This document shows positions 54,165 through 64,000 of a stretch of DNA of 64,000 nucleotides, one piece after another. Position numbers and translations under genes: made by a program. The notes under the pieces are model-generated. The model saw only the letters and a list, made by a program, of their open reading frames with translations. It made no database searches and had not been told where the DNA came from. Origin of the DNA: Myxococcus stipitatus DSM 14675 (GTDB taxonomy: Bacteria > Myxococcota > Myxococcia > Myxococcales > Myxococcaceae). The stretch lies in assembly GCF_000331735.1 (NCBI RefSeq), contig NC_020126.1, positions 5,784,501 to 5,848,500 of the forward strand. Direction: 5' to 3'. The stretch's first letter is position 1; each line of letters opens with the position of its first letter.

Positions 54165-55328
54165 ATGCGCCAGCACATGCAGACCCGCGAGCGGACAGAA
54201 GCCACCCCACGCCACGACACCCAGCTGTCCTCCATCGAGGACGCCATTCGCGATATCCGTGACGGCAAGTTCGTCATCGTCGCGGACGACGAGGACCGGG
54301 AGAACGAGGGCGACCTCATCATGGCGGCGGAGAAGGTGACGCCGGACCACCTGGCGTTCATGGTGCGCCACACCAGCGGCATCGTCTGCATGCCCATGCT
54401 GGCGGACCGGCTGGACGCCCTGCGCCTGCCGCAGATGGTCGCCGACAACAACGAGTCCCACCGCACCGCCTTCACCGTCTCCGTCGACTACAAGCACGGG
54501 ACGACCACGGGCGTGTCCGCGGCGGACCGCGCGAAGACCATCCTGGCCCTGGCCGACCCGGACAGCCAGGCGAGCGACTTCCTGCGCCCCGGCCACATCT
54601 TCCCCCTGCGCTACCGCGAGGGCGGCGTGCTGCGCCGTGCGGGCCACACCGAGGCCACCGTGGACCTGTCCCGCCTCGCGGGCCTGGGCCCCGCCGGCAT
54701 CCTGTGTGAGCTGGTGAAGGACGACGGCACGATGATGCGCATGCCCGACCTCCAGGTGTTCGCCCGGGAGCACAAGCTGGCGGTCATCACCATCGCGGAC
54801 CTCATCGAGTACCGCCGCCGCAAGGACCGGCTGGTGCGCCGCGAGCCGGGCCAGCACACCGTCACCACCCGCTATGGCGAGTTCACCGCGCTCACGTACT
54901 CGTGGACGCCGGACGGCGCCAAGTCGCTGGTGCTGGTGAAGGGCGACCCCGCCTCCCGCCCCAGCACGCTGGTGCGCCTGCACGCCGCTTGTACCCTGGG
55001 CGATGTGTTCGGCTCGCCGACGTGCAACTGCAACGTGCTCCTGGACCAGGCGCTGGCCCGCATCGCTCGCGAAGGAAATGGCGTGCTGGTCTACCTGCCC
55101 GGCATGCACGGGGACGACTTCGGCATCCAGCACAAGCGCAACACGGACGGCAGCGCCTCCCTGGGCGCCGGCCCGCGCGAGTCCCGAGACCTGGGCATGG
55201 GCTGCCAGATTCTCAACGACCTGGGCGTGCGCTCGCTCCAGGTGATGACCAACTCGGACATCACCTACCGGGGCCTCGCGGGCTTCGGGCTCACCATCGA
55301 CAAGCGCATCCCGCTCGTCGCGGACTGA
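54165..55328 (+). CDS. ribBA: RibBA-like: DHBP synthase with a degenerate GTP cyclohydrolase II domain
   Basis: The 387-residue protein has an intact N-terminal 3,4-dihydroxy-2-butanone-4-phosphate synthase half: DDEDRENEGDLIMAAE, HTSGIVC, TTTGVSAADR, RPGHIFPL and GHTEATVD. The C-terminal half keeps the three zinc Cys of GTP cyclohydrolase II (CTLGDVFGSPTCNC) and the LGMGCQILNDLGV segment. The catalytic QEGRGIGL loop is replaced by LPGMHGDDFGIQHK. RibB activity is therefore expected and RibA activity doubtful. No FMN riboswitch core is seen upstream. Confidence 0.9.
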   Translation: MRQHMQTRERTEATPRHDTQLSSIEDAIRDIRDGKFVIVADDEDRENEGDLIMAAEKVTPDHLAFMVRHTSGIVCMPMLADRLDALRLPQMVADNNESHRTAFTVSVDYKHGTTTGVSAADRAKTILALADPDSQASDFLRPGHIFPLRYREGGVLRRAGHTEATVDLSRLAGLGPAGILCELVKDDGTMMRMPDLQVFAREHKLAVITIADLIEYRRRKDRLVRREPGQHTVTTRYGEFTALTYSWTPDGAKSLVLVKGDPASRPSTLVRLHAACTLGDVFGSPTCNCNVLLDQALARIAREGNGVLVYLPGMHGDDFGIQHKRNTDGSASLGAGPRESRDLGMGCQILNDLGVRSLQVMTNSDITYRGLAGFGLTIDKRIPLVAD

Positions 55329-55341
55329 GCGGTCTCCCCCC

Positions 55342-55376
55342 GTGCGTGGGGCTCCCCGAGCGAGGAGCCCCCGCAC
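55342..55376. terminator. Hairpin between ribBA and thrC ends
   Basis: GTGCGTGGGGCTCC pairs with GGAGCCCCCGCAC around an 8-base loop with one bulged T. It lies between the convergent genes; no T-run. Confidence 0.5.
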
Positions 55377-55385
55377 CGATGGGCC

Positions 55386-56719
<1,334 letters not shown>

Positions 56720-56723
<4 letters not shown>

Positions 56724-57283
56724 GCTTCCTCCGCGAGACGCGCGCCGCACTCGTTGCAGTTGCGTCCCGGGCGGCCCGGCGTGTGGCACGTCGGGCAGGC
56801 CATCCACCCCTCCCCTTCCTCCGCCGTCCCAGTCACCACCACCGCCTGCGCCACACGCGCCCGAGGCATTCGCATGCCGCAGTTATCGCAGAGCAGCCCC
56901 GTGGCTTGGACATGCCTGCAGTAGCGGCAGGCGACCGCGCCCAGTGGGGCCGGGGTGCGCACGCCGTCGTCCGGCGCACGCCCGGTGTCCAGGCCATCGA
57001 GTCCCCCGGTGGGGGCATCCGCCGTGGGGCCGGACAGCGTGAGCTCCAGGTCCTGGACCACCTGGGCCGGGAGGTCCGGGCCACTGCGCAGGCGAGTCTC
57101 GTCCAGCTCCGGCAGCGTGGGGGCCAGCACGGCATCGCGGCCCCCTGCGTGCGGAGTGAGCTCCAGTTCCGGCAGCCGGGCCACGGGAGGAGTCGCGGTC
57201 ACGGTGGTTGGAAACCGCTTCCCGCAGACGTCACACTCAATCCCCTCAGGCTGTACGTGGTCGCAGACCGGACAGATGATCAT
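56720..57283 (-). CDS. Protein with three zinc-ribbon motifs
   Basis: The 187-residue protein has Cys4 ribbons at the N-terminus (CPVCDH, CDVCGKRF), the centre (CRYCRH, CDNCGMRM) and the C-terminus (CPTCHT, CNECGARL). Low-complexity acidic linkers lie between. It is probably a small protein- or nucleic-acid-binding adaptor. It starts 13 bases after pcm and overlaps thrC by four bases. Confidence 0.78.
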
Positions 57284-57296
57284 GATGCGCGCGACG

Positions 57297-57950
57297 TTAC
57301 CGGGGGCCCACACTCGGGGGCAACGCGGCCGCGCTCGTCATGGGAACGAAGCGCACGGGGAGCAAGGACTCCACCTGGGGGAGCATCCCCGGCTCCCGGG
57401 CCCTGCGGATGCGCAGCAGCTCCTGCGTGCCCCCGGTGGGGCCCACCGGAACCACCATCCGCCCCCCTCCCTGAAGCTGGGAGAGCAAGGCCGTGGGGAC
57501 CTCGTTCGGCGCGGCGGTGACCAGGATGGCGTCGAAGGGGGCTTGCTCGGGCCACCCTTCCCCTCCGTCCCCTTGCCGGAGGAACACGTTGTCGAATCCC
57601 AGACGCTTCAGCCGCTCGCGCGCCGAGCGGGCCAGCTCGGGGATGATCTCCACCGAGAAGACCTCGCGGCAGAGGAGCGCCAGGAGCGCGGTCTGGTAGC
57701 CGGAGCCGGTGCCAATCTCCAGCACGCGCTCGTGGCCTTGGAGCTGGAGCGCCTGCGTCATCAGCGCCACGACAAAGGGCTGGCTGATGGTCTGCCCATG
57801 GCCGATGGGCAACGGCACGTCGGCGGCCACCTCGCCCCGAGCCGCCTCCGGGACGAAGTCCGCCCGCGTCAGCCGAGCGACTCCTTCCAGGACCCGCTCG
57901 TCGTGAATGCCCTCCTGGGACAAGAAGTCCGCGCGTGCCTGGTCACCCAT
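57297..57950 (-). CDS. pcm: Protein-L-isoaspartate O-methyltransferase
   Basis: The enzyme repairs isoaspartyl residues using S-adenosylmethionine. The 217-residue protein has VPLPIGHGQTISQPFVVALM, the SAM-binding VLEIGTGSGYQTALLALL, and ILVTAAPNEVPTALLSQLQ, all family hallmarks. It lies 53 bases after recG. Confidence 0.94.
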   Translation of the reverse strand: MGDQARADFLSQEGIHDERVLEGVARLTRADFVPEAARGEVAADVPLPIGHGQTISQPFVVALMTQALQLQGHERVLEIGTGSGYQTALLALLCREVFSVEIIPELARSARERLKRLGFDNVFLRQGDGGEGWPEQAPFDAILVTAAPNEVPTALLSQLQGGGRMVVPVGPTGGTQELLRIRRAREPGMLPQVESLLPVRFVPMTSAAALPPSVGPR

Positions 57951-58003
57951 TCCTCGAAGCTAACGACGCCACGAGCCCCTCGCCCGAGGCTCCCTCGCGT
58001 CCG

Positions 58004-61000
58004 CTAGCCCACTTGCGCGAGCGCGAGCCGGCCTTCCCACCGCTCCTCCAGCGCCTTCACCAGCGCGAGGTGCTCGGGGGACTTCATCTCCGGGTCCCTC
58101 GCGAGGATACGCCGGGCCTCCGCCTGGGCCATTGAGAGGAGGTCTCCATCGCGCGCGAGGTTCGCCACCGCCAGCTCGGGCAGGCCGCTCTGCCGCGTCC
58201 CCAGGAACTCTCCGGGCCCTCGAATCTCCAGGTCCTTCTCGGCGATGACGAAGCCGTCGCTGCTCTGCTCCATCACCGCGAGACGCTCGGCGGACTCCCA
58301 GGAGCGCGCGCTCCCGGCGACGAGGTAGCAATGACTGGCCGCCGCGCCACGGCCCACGCGGCCACGGAGCTGGTGGAGCTGCGAGAGGCCGAAGCGCTCC
58401 GCCGACTCCACCACCATCACCGAGGCGTTGGGCACGTCCACGCCGACCTCCACGACGGTGGTGCACACGAGGACCTGGATGCGCTTCTCGCGGAACTCCT
58501 CCATCACCGCGTCCTTCTCCTCCGCCTTCATCCGCCCGTGAAGCAGGCCGACGCGCGCCTCGGGGAAGACCTTGCTCAGCTTCTCCACGCCGCGCGTCGC
58601 GTCCTCGAGGTCCAGCTTCTCCGACTCCTCCACCAGCGGGTACACCACGTAGGCCTGATGCCCCTTGGCCAGCTCCGCGGCGATGGACTCGTAGACGCGG
58701 GCGCGCTGCTTGTCGTTGAAGACACGCGTGTTGATGGGCGTCCGGCCCGGCGGGAGCTGGTCGATGATGGAGAGGTCCAGGTCTCCGTACAGCGTCATCG
58801 CCAACGTGCGAGGAATCGGCGTGGCCGTCATCACCAGCACGTCCGGCTTGAGCCCCTTGCTCATCAGCGTGTGACGCTGGAGCACGCCGAAGCGGTGCTG
58901 CTCATCGATGACCACGAGCCCCAACCGGTCGAAGGCAATCTCCTGCTGGATGAGGGCGTGCGTGCCCACCGCGAGGTGGATATCGCCCCGAGCCACGGCG
59001 TCGCGCACCTGGCGCTTGGCCTTCGCGGTGCCGGACGCGCTCACCAGGCCCACCTGGAAGCCGAGCGGGCCCAGGACCTTGCGGAAGTTGCGCTCGTGCT
59101 GCTCCGCCAGGATCTCCGTGGGGGCCATCACCGCGACCTGGTAGCCGTTCTGCAGCGCGACGAGCGCGGAGACCATGGCCACCGCCGTCTTGCCGCTGCC
59201 CACGTCTCCTTGCACCAGCCGGTTCATCGGCTCGGCGCGCGCCATGTCCCGGCTGAGCTCTTCCACGACTCGGGCCTGGGCGCCCGTGAGCTGGAAGGGA
59301 AGCGCGGTGCGCGCCTTCTCGAGGAACGCGGGTGACACGTCGAAGCTGATGCCCTGCTCCGCCTTGATGCCCTGACGCTTGAGCGCCATGCCCAGCTGGA
59401 GGAAGAACAGCTCGTCGAACGCGAGCCGGCGATGCGCGGGGCTCTGGTGCGCATCGAGCGCCTCCAGGTCCGCGTCCTCGGGTGGGAAGTGGATGAAGCG
59501 CAGCGCGTCCGGCAGCCCCATCAACTCGAGGCGACGGCGGAGCTCTGGAGGGAGTGGGTCCTCGAGGGCGTGCGCGTACTGTTCGCCGACGCGGGAAGCC
59601 AGCTCGCGGAAGGAGCGCTGCTCGCCTCGTTCGAAGCCGGGGTAGACGGGGACGATGCGGTTGAAGTGGACGGAGGTGGCGGAGTCCAGGTCCTCGGCCG
59701 GCTCGATTTCAGGGTGGGCCATCTCCCGGCCACTCATCGTCGCGCGCACCTCGCCGGAGAGGACCAGGCGCTTGCCCACCGTGAAGCGGCTCTTCAGCCA
59801 GGGGCCCGCGTTGAAGTACGTCGCGGCGATGCTGCCCGAGCTGTCCCCCACCACCGCGCGGAACATCCGCCGGCCCTGCTTGCCGGGGACGAAGTCCGCG
59901 ACCTTGACCATGCCCACGGTGACGCCGCGCTCGCCGGGCTCGAGCTCCGCGATGGTGAGCAGACGCCTGCGGTCCTCGTAGCAGCGCGGCAGGAGGAAGA
60001 GGATGTCGCCCATCCGGCGCAGCCCCTTCTTGTCCAGCGCCGAGATGAGCCGAGGCCCCAGGCGCTTGCCGAGGGTCTTCAGCGGAGAGGACAGCGGGCC
60101 GGAGCGAGGCGCGATGGACAGGAGCTTCGCCTCGGAGCGCGACGCCTCCGCCGCCACGGCGCGCTTCTTCTTTTTCTGTTCCTTGCGGGCCTTGGCCGGG
60201 GCCTTGGATTCGGGACCGGTGTCGAGCGAAGCCTGGCGTGCGCCGCGTCCAGCGGGGCGAGGCTCGCCACCTCGTGCGGGAGGACTGGCAGCAGGTCGTG
60301 TCAGGCCCGCGTGCGCGCCATAGGACTGGCCATCGCCCCGGGCCGAGGAAGCGCCCGAACGCGGATCAGCGTCCTTCGCCCGAGGCGCGGCCGGAGCGGG
60401 CTCGCTCGACCGCCACGAAGGCATCTGCACATAGCCCGGAGGCGGCGCGACCGAGTCGGTTCCCAACGCGCGGCCCCGTGCCGAGGGCTCCAACTGCCCT
60501 TCCATCCCACGTGCCCGAGGCTCTCGCGCGGAGGAGGAGCCCGCTGCCGTGCGCGGCCCTTCGAATCCCGCGCCCTGCTGCTGACGAGGCGCCTTCGACA
60601 TCTCGGCATTCGGCCGAGGAGCTCGCGCGGAGGAGGATCCCGCCGCCGCGTGGGCCCCATCGAACATCGCATCCTGCTGCTGACGAGGCGCCCTCGACGT
60701 CTCGGCATTCGGCCGAGGAGCTCGCGCGGAGGAGGATCCCGCCGCCGCGTGCGCCCCATCGAACATCGCATCCTGCTGCTGACGAGGCGCCCTCGACGTC
60801 TCGGCGTTCGCCCGAGGAGCTCGCGCGGAGGCGGAGGAGGAACCCGCCGCCGCGTGGGGCCCATCGAACATCGCATCCTGCTGCTGACGAGGCGCTCTCG
60901 ACGCCTCGGCATGAACATCCGGCGTTCCGAGAGCACGACCACTCGCGGCCCCCGCATCCACTCGCGGCGCCGTGGGCCTCGCACCTTGGGCTCCCGGTGC

Positions 61001-61483
61001 GGCGCCCCCCTGCCCCCCTCCCATCACCGCCGAGCGGGGCATCGCTCCCCGTGCATCCGGCGCGCTCAACTCAGAAGCGTTCGTCCCGACCGCCCCGCGG
61101 GGTTCAGCGGACCTTGGCCGCGGGCTCGCTCCATCCCGTCCTGGCTCGCCACCACCGCCTCGCGCGCCGGGCTCACGCCCCAGCGGGGATGCCGCAGGGG
61201 GCTCCTCCGCGAGCCCTTCCAGCTCCACGGGCAGCACCACGCCCCCGAGCTTCAGCCCCGCCACTACCCGCCGCAGCGCCGCCTTGCGATGCTCCGGAAC
61301 CGGGTGGTCCACATGCGGCAGCGCCGCGCGGAGCAGGCGCAAGGCCTCGGCGTTCACGCCGCTGGCTCCCGCCAGGGCGCGCTCCAAGACGGGGGTCAGC
61401 CCCTTCACGGTCGCGAGCATGGCGAAGTCGCGCTGGCACGCGTACCGGAGGGGTCCCACAAGACTGGCGAGCGGATGGTTCAC
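58004..61483 (-). CDS. recG: RecG helicase with a long repetitive N-terminal extension
   Basis: RecG remodels stalled forks and branched DNA. The C-terminal ~700 residues are a normal RecG: OB-fold wedge (PRSGPLSSPLKTLGKRLG onward), Walker A GDVGSGKTAVAMV near residue 763, DEQHRFGV near 860, and the C-terminal TRG region. The first ~90 residues are helical. Residues ~90-450 are a disordered Ala/Pro/Arg/Gln insert containing four units of ~33 residues (SRAPRQQQDAMFDG... AAAGSSSARAP). Ordinary RecG has about 690 residues, so the extension adds two-thirds again. Confidence 0.93.
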   Translation of the reverse strand: MNHPLASLVGPLRYACQRDFAMLATVKGLTPVLERALAGASGVNAEALRLLRAALPHVDHPVPEHRKAALRRVVAGLKLGGVVLPVELEGLAEEPPAASPLGREPGARGGGGEPGRDGASPRPRSAEPRGAVGTNASELSAPDARGAMPRSAVMGGGQGGAAPGAQGARPTAPRVDAGAASGRALGTPDVHAEASRAPRQQQDAMFDGPHAAAGSSSASARAPRANAETSRAPRQQQDAMFDGAHAAAGSSSARAPRPNAETSRAPRQQQDAMFDGAHAAAGSSSARAPRPNAEMSKAPRQQQGAGFEGPRTAAGSSSAREPRARGMEGQLEPSARGRALGTDSVAPPPGYVQMPSWRSSEPAPAAPRAKDADPRSGASSARGDGQSYGAHAGLTRPAASPPARGGEPRPAGRGARQASLDTGPESKAPAKARKEQKKKKRAVAAEASRSEAKLLSIAPRSGPLSSPLKTLGKRLGPRLISALDKKGLRRMGDILFLLPRCYEDRRRLLTIAELEPGERGVTVGMVKVADFVPGKQGRRMFRAVVGDSSGSIAATYFNAGPWLKSRFTVGKRLVLSGEVRATMSGREMAHPEIEPAEDLDSATSVHFNRIVPVYPGFERGEQRSFRELASRVGEQYAHALEDPLPPELRRRLELMGLPDALRFIHFPPEDADLEALDAHQSPAHRRLAFDELFFLQLGMALKRQGIKAEQGISFDVSPAFLEKARTALPFQLTGAQARVVEELSRDMARAEPMNRLVQGDVGSGKTAVAMVSALVALQNGYQVAVMAPTEILAEQHERNFRKVLGPLGFQVGLVSASGTAKAKRQVRDAVARGDIHLAVGTHALIQQEIAFDRLGLVVIDEQHRFGVLQRHTLMSKGLKPDVLVMTATPIPRTLAMTLYGDLDLSIIDQLPPGRTPINTRVFNDKQRARVYESIAAELAKGHQAYVVYPLVEESEKLDLEDATRGVEKLSKVFPEARVGLLHGRMKAEEKDAVMEEFREKRIQVLVCTTVVEVGVDVPNASVMVVESAERFGLSQLHQLRGRVGRGAAASHCYLVAGSARSWESAERLAVMEQSSDGFVIAEKDLEIRGPGEFLGTRQSGLPELAVANLARDGDLLSMAQAEARRILARDPEMKSPEHLALVKALEERWEGRLALAQVG
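60510..60910. repeat. Four tandem repeats in recG (99-105 bases)
   Basis: The sequence CTGCTGCTGACGAGGCGC recurs near 60575, 60674, 60773 and 60878, at 99, 99 and 105 base intervals. The two middle units are nearly identical. Confidence 0.9.
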
Positions 61484-61599
61484 GCGTGATTCACACCATC
61501 CATCCTACGGAACGGGGGTGACGTCTCCCAGAAAACGCAACCGGGGAAGCGAGCCGTGGCCCGCCCCCCCGTGGTTCCCTTCCGTGAATGGCCCGAGGC

Positions 61600-62118
61600 T
61601 CAGCCCTCGCCGGGGACGGCTTCGGGTTCAGGGTCCTCGAAGCGGATCTCCTGGATCTCCAGCTCGCGCACACCGCCCGGGCTCTGCACCGTGGCGACAT
61701 CCCCCACGCGCTTGCCAATCAACGCCCGAGCCACCGGAGAGGTGACGGCGATCCACCGCTTCTTCAGGTCCGCCTCCAACTCACCGACGATGCGGTACGA
61801 GACGGGCTTGTCCGTCTCCGTGTCCAAGAGGTCCACCGTCGCCCCGAAAATCACCTTGTCACCGCCCAGCTTGCTGGGGTCGATGACCTCGGCGCGAGCA
61901 ATCCAGTCATTCAAGTCCAGGATGCGCCCTTCGATGTGCGACTGCTTCTCTTTCGCCGCGTGATACTCGGCGTTCTCGCGGAGGTCCCCGTGAGCCCGGG
62001 CGACCTCGATCTCCCGCGAGATCTTCCCCCGCTCGACGGACTGCAGGTGCTTCAGCTCGGACTTGAGCTTGCGCAGCCCGGAGGGGGTCATCGGGATGTT
62101 GTCGCTCCCGCTAGCCAT
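61600..62118 (-). CDS. greA: Transcription elongation factor GreA
   Basis: GreA enters the RNA polymerase secondary channel and stimulates cleavage of backtracked RNA. The 172-residue protein has the coiled-coil tip with acidic pair (EVARAHGDLRENAEYHAAKE) and the FKBP-like C-terminal domain (SPVARALIGKRVGDVATVQSPGG). The ATG at 62118 has AAGGAG eight bases upstream. It is slightly longer than usual because of an acidic C-terminal tail. Confidence 0.95.
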   Translation of the reverse strand: MASGSDNIPMTPSGLRKLKSELKHLQSVERGKISREIEVARAHGDLRENAEYHAAKEKQSHIEGRILDLNDWIARAEVIDPSKLGGDKVIFGATVDLLDTETDKPVSYRIVGELEADLKKRWIAVTSPVARALIGKRVGDVATVQSPGGVRELEIQEIRFEDPEPEAVPGEG

Positions 62119-62304
62119 CGACACAGCTCCTTCCACCACTCCCAGGTTCACTAACGATTGAGGGCCGGCACCCCTCCCGGAGCCCGGCCCCCACCATGAT
62201 GAAGGACTCAATGTAGGGAACCCGAGTCCTGAAGGTCAACGAAACCCGTACATGGCCCTCGGAGTCGCTGGGCGCACGCGGGGTGAGCCGCTAGGCTGCC
62301 CCTC

Positions 62305-62835
62305 GTGCTGTCCGTCCAGGAACTGCGTGCCCTCGCCGCGTCTCTGTCCGCCAAGGACTTCGAGCGGCAATTGGGGCCCTTCGCCCTCATCCAGCGTCCC
62401 CCCTCGGAGGCCTCGGCCGCGGTGCTCGCGCCCACCCGCATGGCGGACCCGGAGGACATCAGCCTGGGCATGATGTCGCTCCTGTTTGAATTCGAACACC
62501 TGCGCGTCGCCACCCTCCCGCCCCTCCACGCGACGGACCGCCTGCGCATCGGCCGGCGCATGGACTGCGACCTGGTCATCGACGACGCGTCCGTCTCCAA
62601 GCTGCACGCCGAGCTGCGCTGGAGCGAGGCCGACCACCGCTGCACCGTGCAGGACCTGGGCTCCACCAACGGCACCTTCCTCAACGCCGGCACCCTGGGA
62701 CAGCGCGAGGCCACGCTGCGCGACGGCGACATCCTCAGCTTCGGAAACGTCCAGTACTGGTACCTGGAATCGAAGACGCTGCATGAGCGCCTGCGAGCGG
62801 GCGAGGCCACCGGCCTGGGCTCGCGCAGCGGCTAG
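62305..62835 (+). CDS. FHA-domain protein
   Basis: The 176-residue protein starts with GTG. The C-terminal half is a forkhead-associated domain that binds phosphothreonine: RIGRRMDCDLVIDD, the SVSKLHAEL Ser/His pair and DLGSTNGTFLN. The N-terminal ~75 residues are helical and unassigned. Myxobacteria have many Ser/Thr kinases, so a signalling role is likely, but no kinase gene is adjacent. Confidence 0.88.
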   Translation: MLSVQELRALAASLSAKDFERQLGPFALIQRPPSEASAAVLAPTRMADPEDISLGMMSLLFEFEHLRVATLPPLHATDRLRIGRRMDCDLVIDDASVSKLHAELRWSEADHRCTVQDLGSTNGTFLNAGTLGQREATLRDGDILSFGNVQYWYLESKTLHERLRAGEATGLGSRSG

Positions 62836-62889
62836 ACCTCGCCTCGCCCCCCGTCCCGTGGATAGGTTGCGCCCAGGAGCCAGGACACC

Positions 62890-63297
62890 ATGACGCAGCA
62901 GAGCCCTCGCGACGAGCGCGACTACTTCGAACGCATCTACACCGCCGTCGAGCAGGTGCCCTGGGGCAAGGTGGCCACCTACGGCGACATCGCGACCCTC
63001 GTCGGAGACGGCTGTGATGCCCGCGTCGTGGGTCATGCGCTCGGCGCCCTGGGCGCTCGCTCCGCCACCGTGCCGTGGCAGCGCATCATCAACCGCACGG
63101 GCGGCATCAGCCTCACCGGGCATGGGCAGCGCGAGCGGCTCGAAGAGGAAGGCGTGGCCTTCGACGAGCGCGGCAACGCGCGGATGGACGCGCACCACTG
63201 GAGCGGCCCCAGCGAGGAGTGGGCTCGCGCGAATGGCTTCCAGACGCTGCCGCGCACCGCCGAGAAACCGGCCTCCGCGCAGCTTCAGCTGTTCTGA
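62890..63297 (+). CDS. Alkyltransferase-like (ATL) DNA repair protein
   Basis: The 135-residue protein resembles the DNA-binding domain of O6-alkylguanine alkyltransferases (VPWGKVATYGDIATLVG, RVVGHALGAL). The active-site PCHR is replaced by VPWQRIINRTGGIS, with no cysteine, as in ATL proteins that bind alkylated guanine and recruit nucleotide-excision repair. It has a C-terminal Gln-rich tail. Confidence 0.9.
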   Translation: MTQQSPRDERDYFERIYTAVEQVPWGKVATYGDIATLVGDGCDARVVGHALGALGARSATVPWQRIINRTGGISLTGHGQRERLEEEGVAFDERGNARMDAHHWSGPSEEWARANGFQTLPRTAEKPASAQLQLF

Positions 63298-63395
63298 CAC
63301 GTCACATCCTGCACCAAGGGCTCGGCCTCCCGGCTGCTTGCCTGCGGGAATAGACGCGCGAGAGTCGGGCTCTTGCCCTCGGGCCGGATTCCGCC

Positions 63396-63941
63396 ATGTC
63401 GCTCGCGCTATTCCGCTGGAGTGTCGTCCTGTTGCTGTGCCTGTTCACCTCGGCCGCCGTCGCGGGGGAGGTGCGCACGCGGAAGAACAAGGCGAAGGCC
63501 CCCAGGCTCGTGAGCCTCCCGGGAGGGCACCAGCTCCACCGAGACACCGCGACGGCGTACCAGCGCATGGCCCAGGATGCGGCGAAGCACGGCATCGTGT
63601 TGACAGTCACGAGCGGCTACCGCTCCCCGCATGAGCAGCGGTGGCTCTACGAGCAGTACCGGCAAGGCAGCGGCAACAAGGCGGCGCGGCCCGGCCAGTC
63701 GAAACACCAGCTGGGCATCGCGGTGGACCTCATCGTGGGCAAGCGCACGTCGAAGCGCTACCGATGGCTCAAGGCCAATGCCTGTCGCTTCGGCTTCCGC
63801 CGCACGGTGCGCTCGGAGCCGTGGCATTGGGAGTACCACCCTCGGAGCACCTTCCCTCCCGTGGCCGGCTTCGACTGCCTGGGCCGCAAGACGCGCCCGC
63901 CCGAGCCCCCCACGCCCGTGGCCACCCAGGACCCGAGCTGA
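63396..63941 (+). CDS. Exported VanY/M15-type D,D-carboxypeptidase
   Basis: The 181-residue protein has a signal peptide (cleavage near AAVAG). The M15 metallopeptidase core has SGYRSPHEQRWLYEQY, zinc ligands in SKHQLGIAVDL (His, Asp) and a Glu-x2-His pair in SEPWHWEYH. It probably trims peptidoglycan stem peptides in the periplasm. The last ~30 residues are Pro-rich. Nothing further is recognised to the end of the window. Confidence 0.9.
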   Translation: MSLALFRWSVVLLLCLFTSAAVAGEVRTRKNKAKAPRLVSLPGGHQLHRDTATAYQRMAQDAAKHGIVLTVTSGYRSPHEQRWLYEQYRQGSGNKAARPGQSKHQLGIAVDLIVGKRTSKRYRWLKANACRFGFRRTVRSEPWHWEYHPRSTFPPVAGFDCLGRKTRPPEPPTPVATQDPS

Positions 63942-64000
63942 GTCACCCACGCCCCATGCGGGCGCTCACGACGTCACAAAGACGTCACGCGCTCAGGCTA

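Overview
The window is high-GC chromosomal DNA from a myxobacterium, most likely Myxococcaceae. The signs are strong GC bias at third codon positions, long open antisense frames over real genes, many lipoproteins, TPR/HEAT/ankyrin and zinc-ribbon proteins, a RecG with a long low-complexity N-terminus, GTG/TTG starts, and two sites resembling sigma-54 promoters. About 55 protein genes and one tRNA can be supported. No rRNA, CRISPR array, prophage or intact insertion sequence was seen.

Layout. 1-2100: accessory-looking, AT-richer stretch with a small membrane protein, an Excalibur-like lipoprotein, the N-terminal remnant of an IS630-type transposase and an immunity-like orphan. 2361-4540: PpiC-type isomerase lipoprotein and a PLP aminotransferase, tail to tail. 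4738-10780: a CmlA-like diiron MBL-fold oxygenase, the sulfate-activation genes cysD-cysN-cysC, a type II thioesterase and an Sfp-type phosphopantetheinyl transferase. These look like trans-acting helpers for NRPS/PKS assembly lines, although no synthetase lies in the window. 10865-16488: an App1-like phosphatase, then a tight four-gene operon (NodC/hyaluronan-synthase-type glycosyltransferase, membrane-anchored coiled-coil adaptor, exported coiled-coil protein, small putative lipoprotein) that looks like a synthase-dependent polysaccharide export system.

16481-25616: PIG-V-like mannosyltransferase, NTF2-like protein, carboxypeptidase-regulatory-domain lipoprotein, ankyrin protein, an MBL-Rieske fusion, a lipoprotein with a Pro-Thr-Asp linker, and a TerC/Alx protein. 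25769-32143 is all minus strand: HEAT/TPR-like lipoprotein, UvrD-family helicase, short Hsp70, SCP2 protein, small helical protein, tRNA-Val(CAC). 32279-39947: NlpC/P60-like lipoprotein, GT2 glycosyltransferase, a zinc-ribbon protein with an array of TQTF repeats, a ComEA-like protein, aspartate kinase and histidine ammonia-lyase.

40035-53962: a small lipoprotein, a DUF4336-like protein, pirin, a beta-propeller protein with two CxxCH motifs, a 1692-residue TPR protein, a CinA-like protein, two tandem paralogous lipoproteins each preceded by a GGCA-N6-TTGC element, and thymidylate kinase with an altered P-loop. 54165-63941: RibBA with a degenerate GTP cyclohydrolase half, then the minus-strand run recG-pcm-zinc ribbon-thrC, then greA, an FHA protein, an alkyltransferase-like protein and a VanY-type peptidase.

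The strongest leads are the polysaccharide-synthase operon, the CmlA-like enzyme grouped with sulfation and carrier-protein helper genes, the MBL-Rieske fusion, the TQTF repeat array, and the paired sigma-54-like promoters. Function calls rest on motif recognition by eye. No database search was run.
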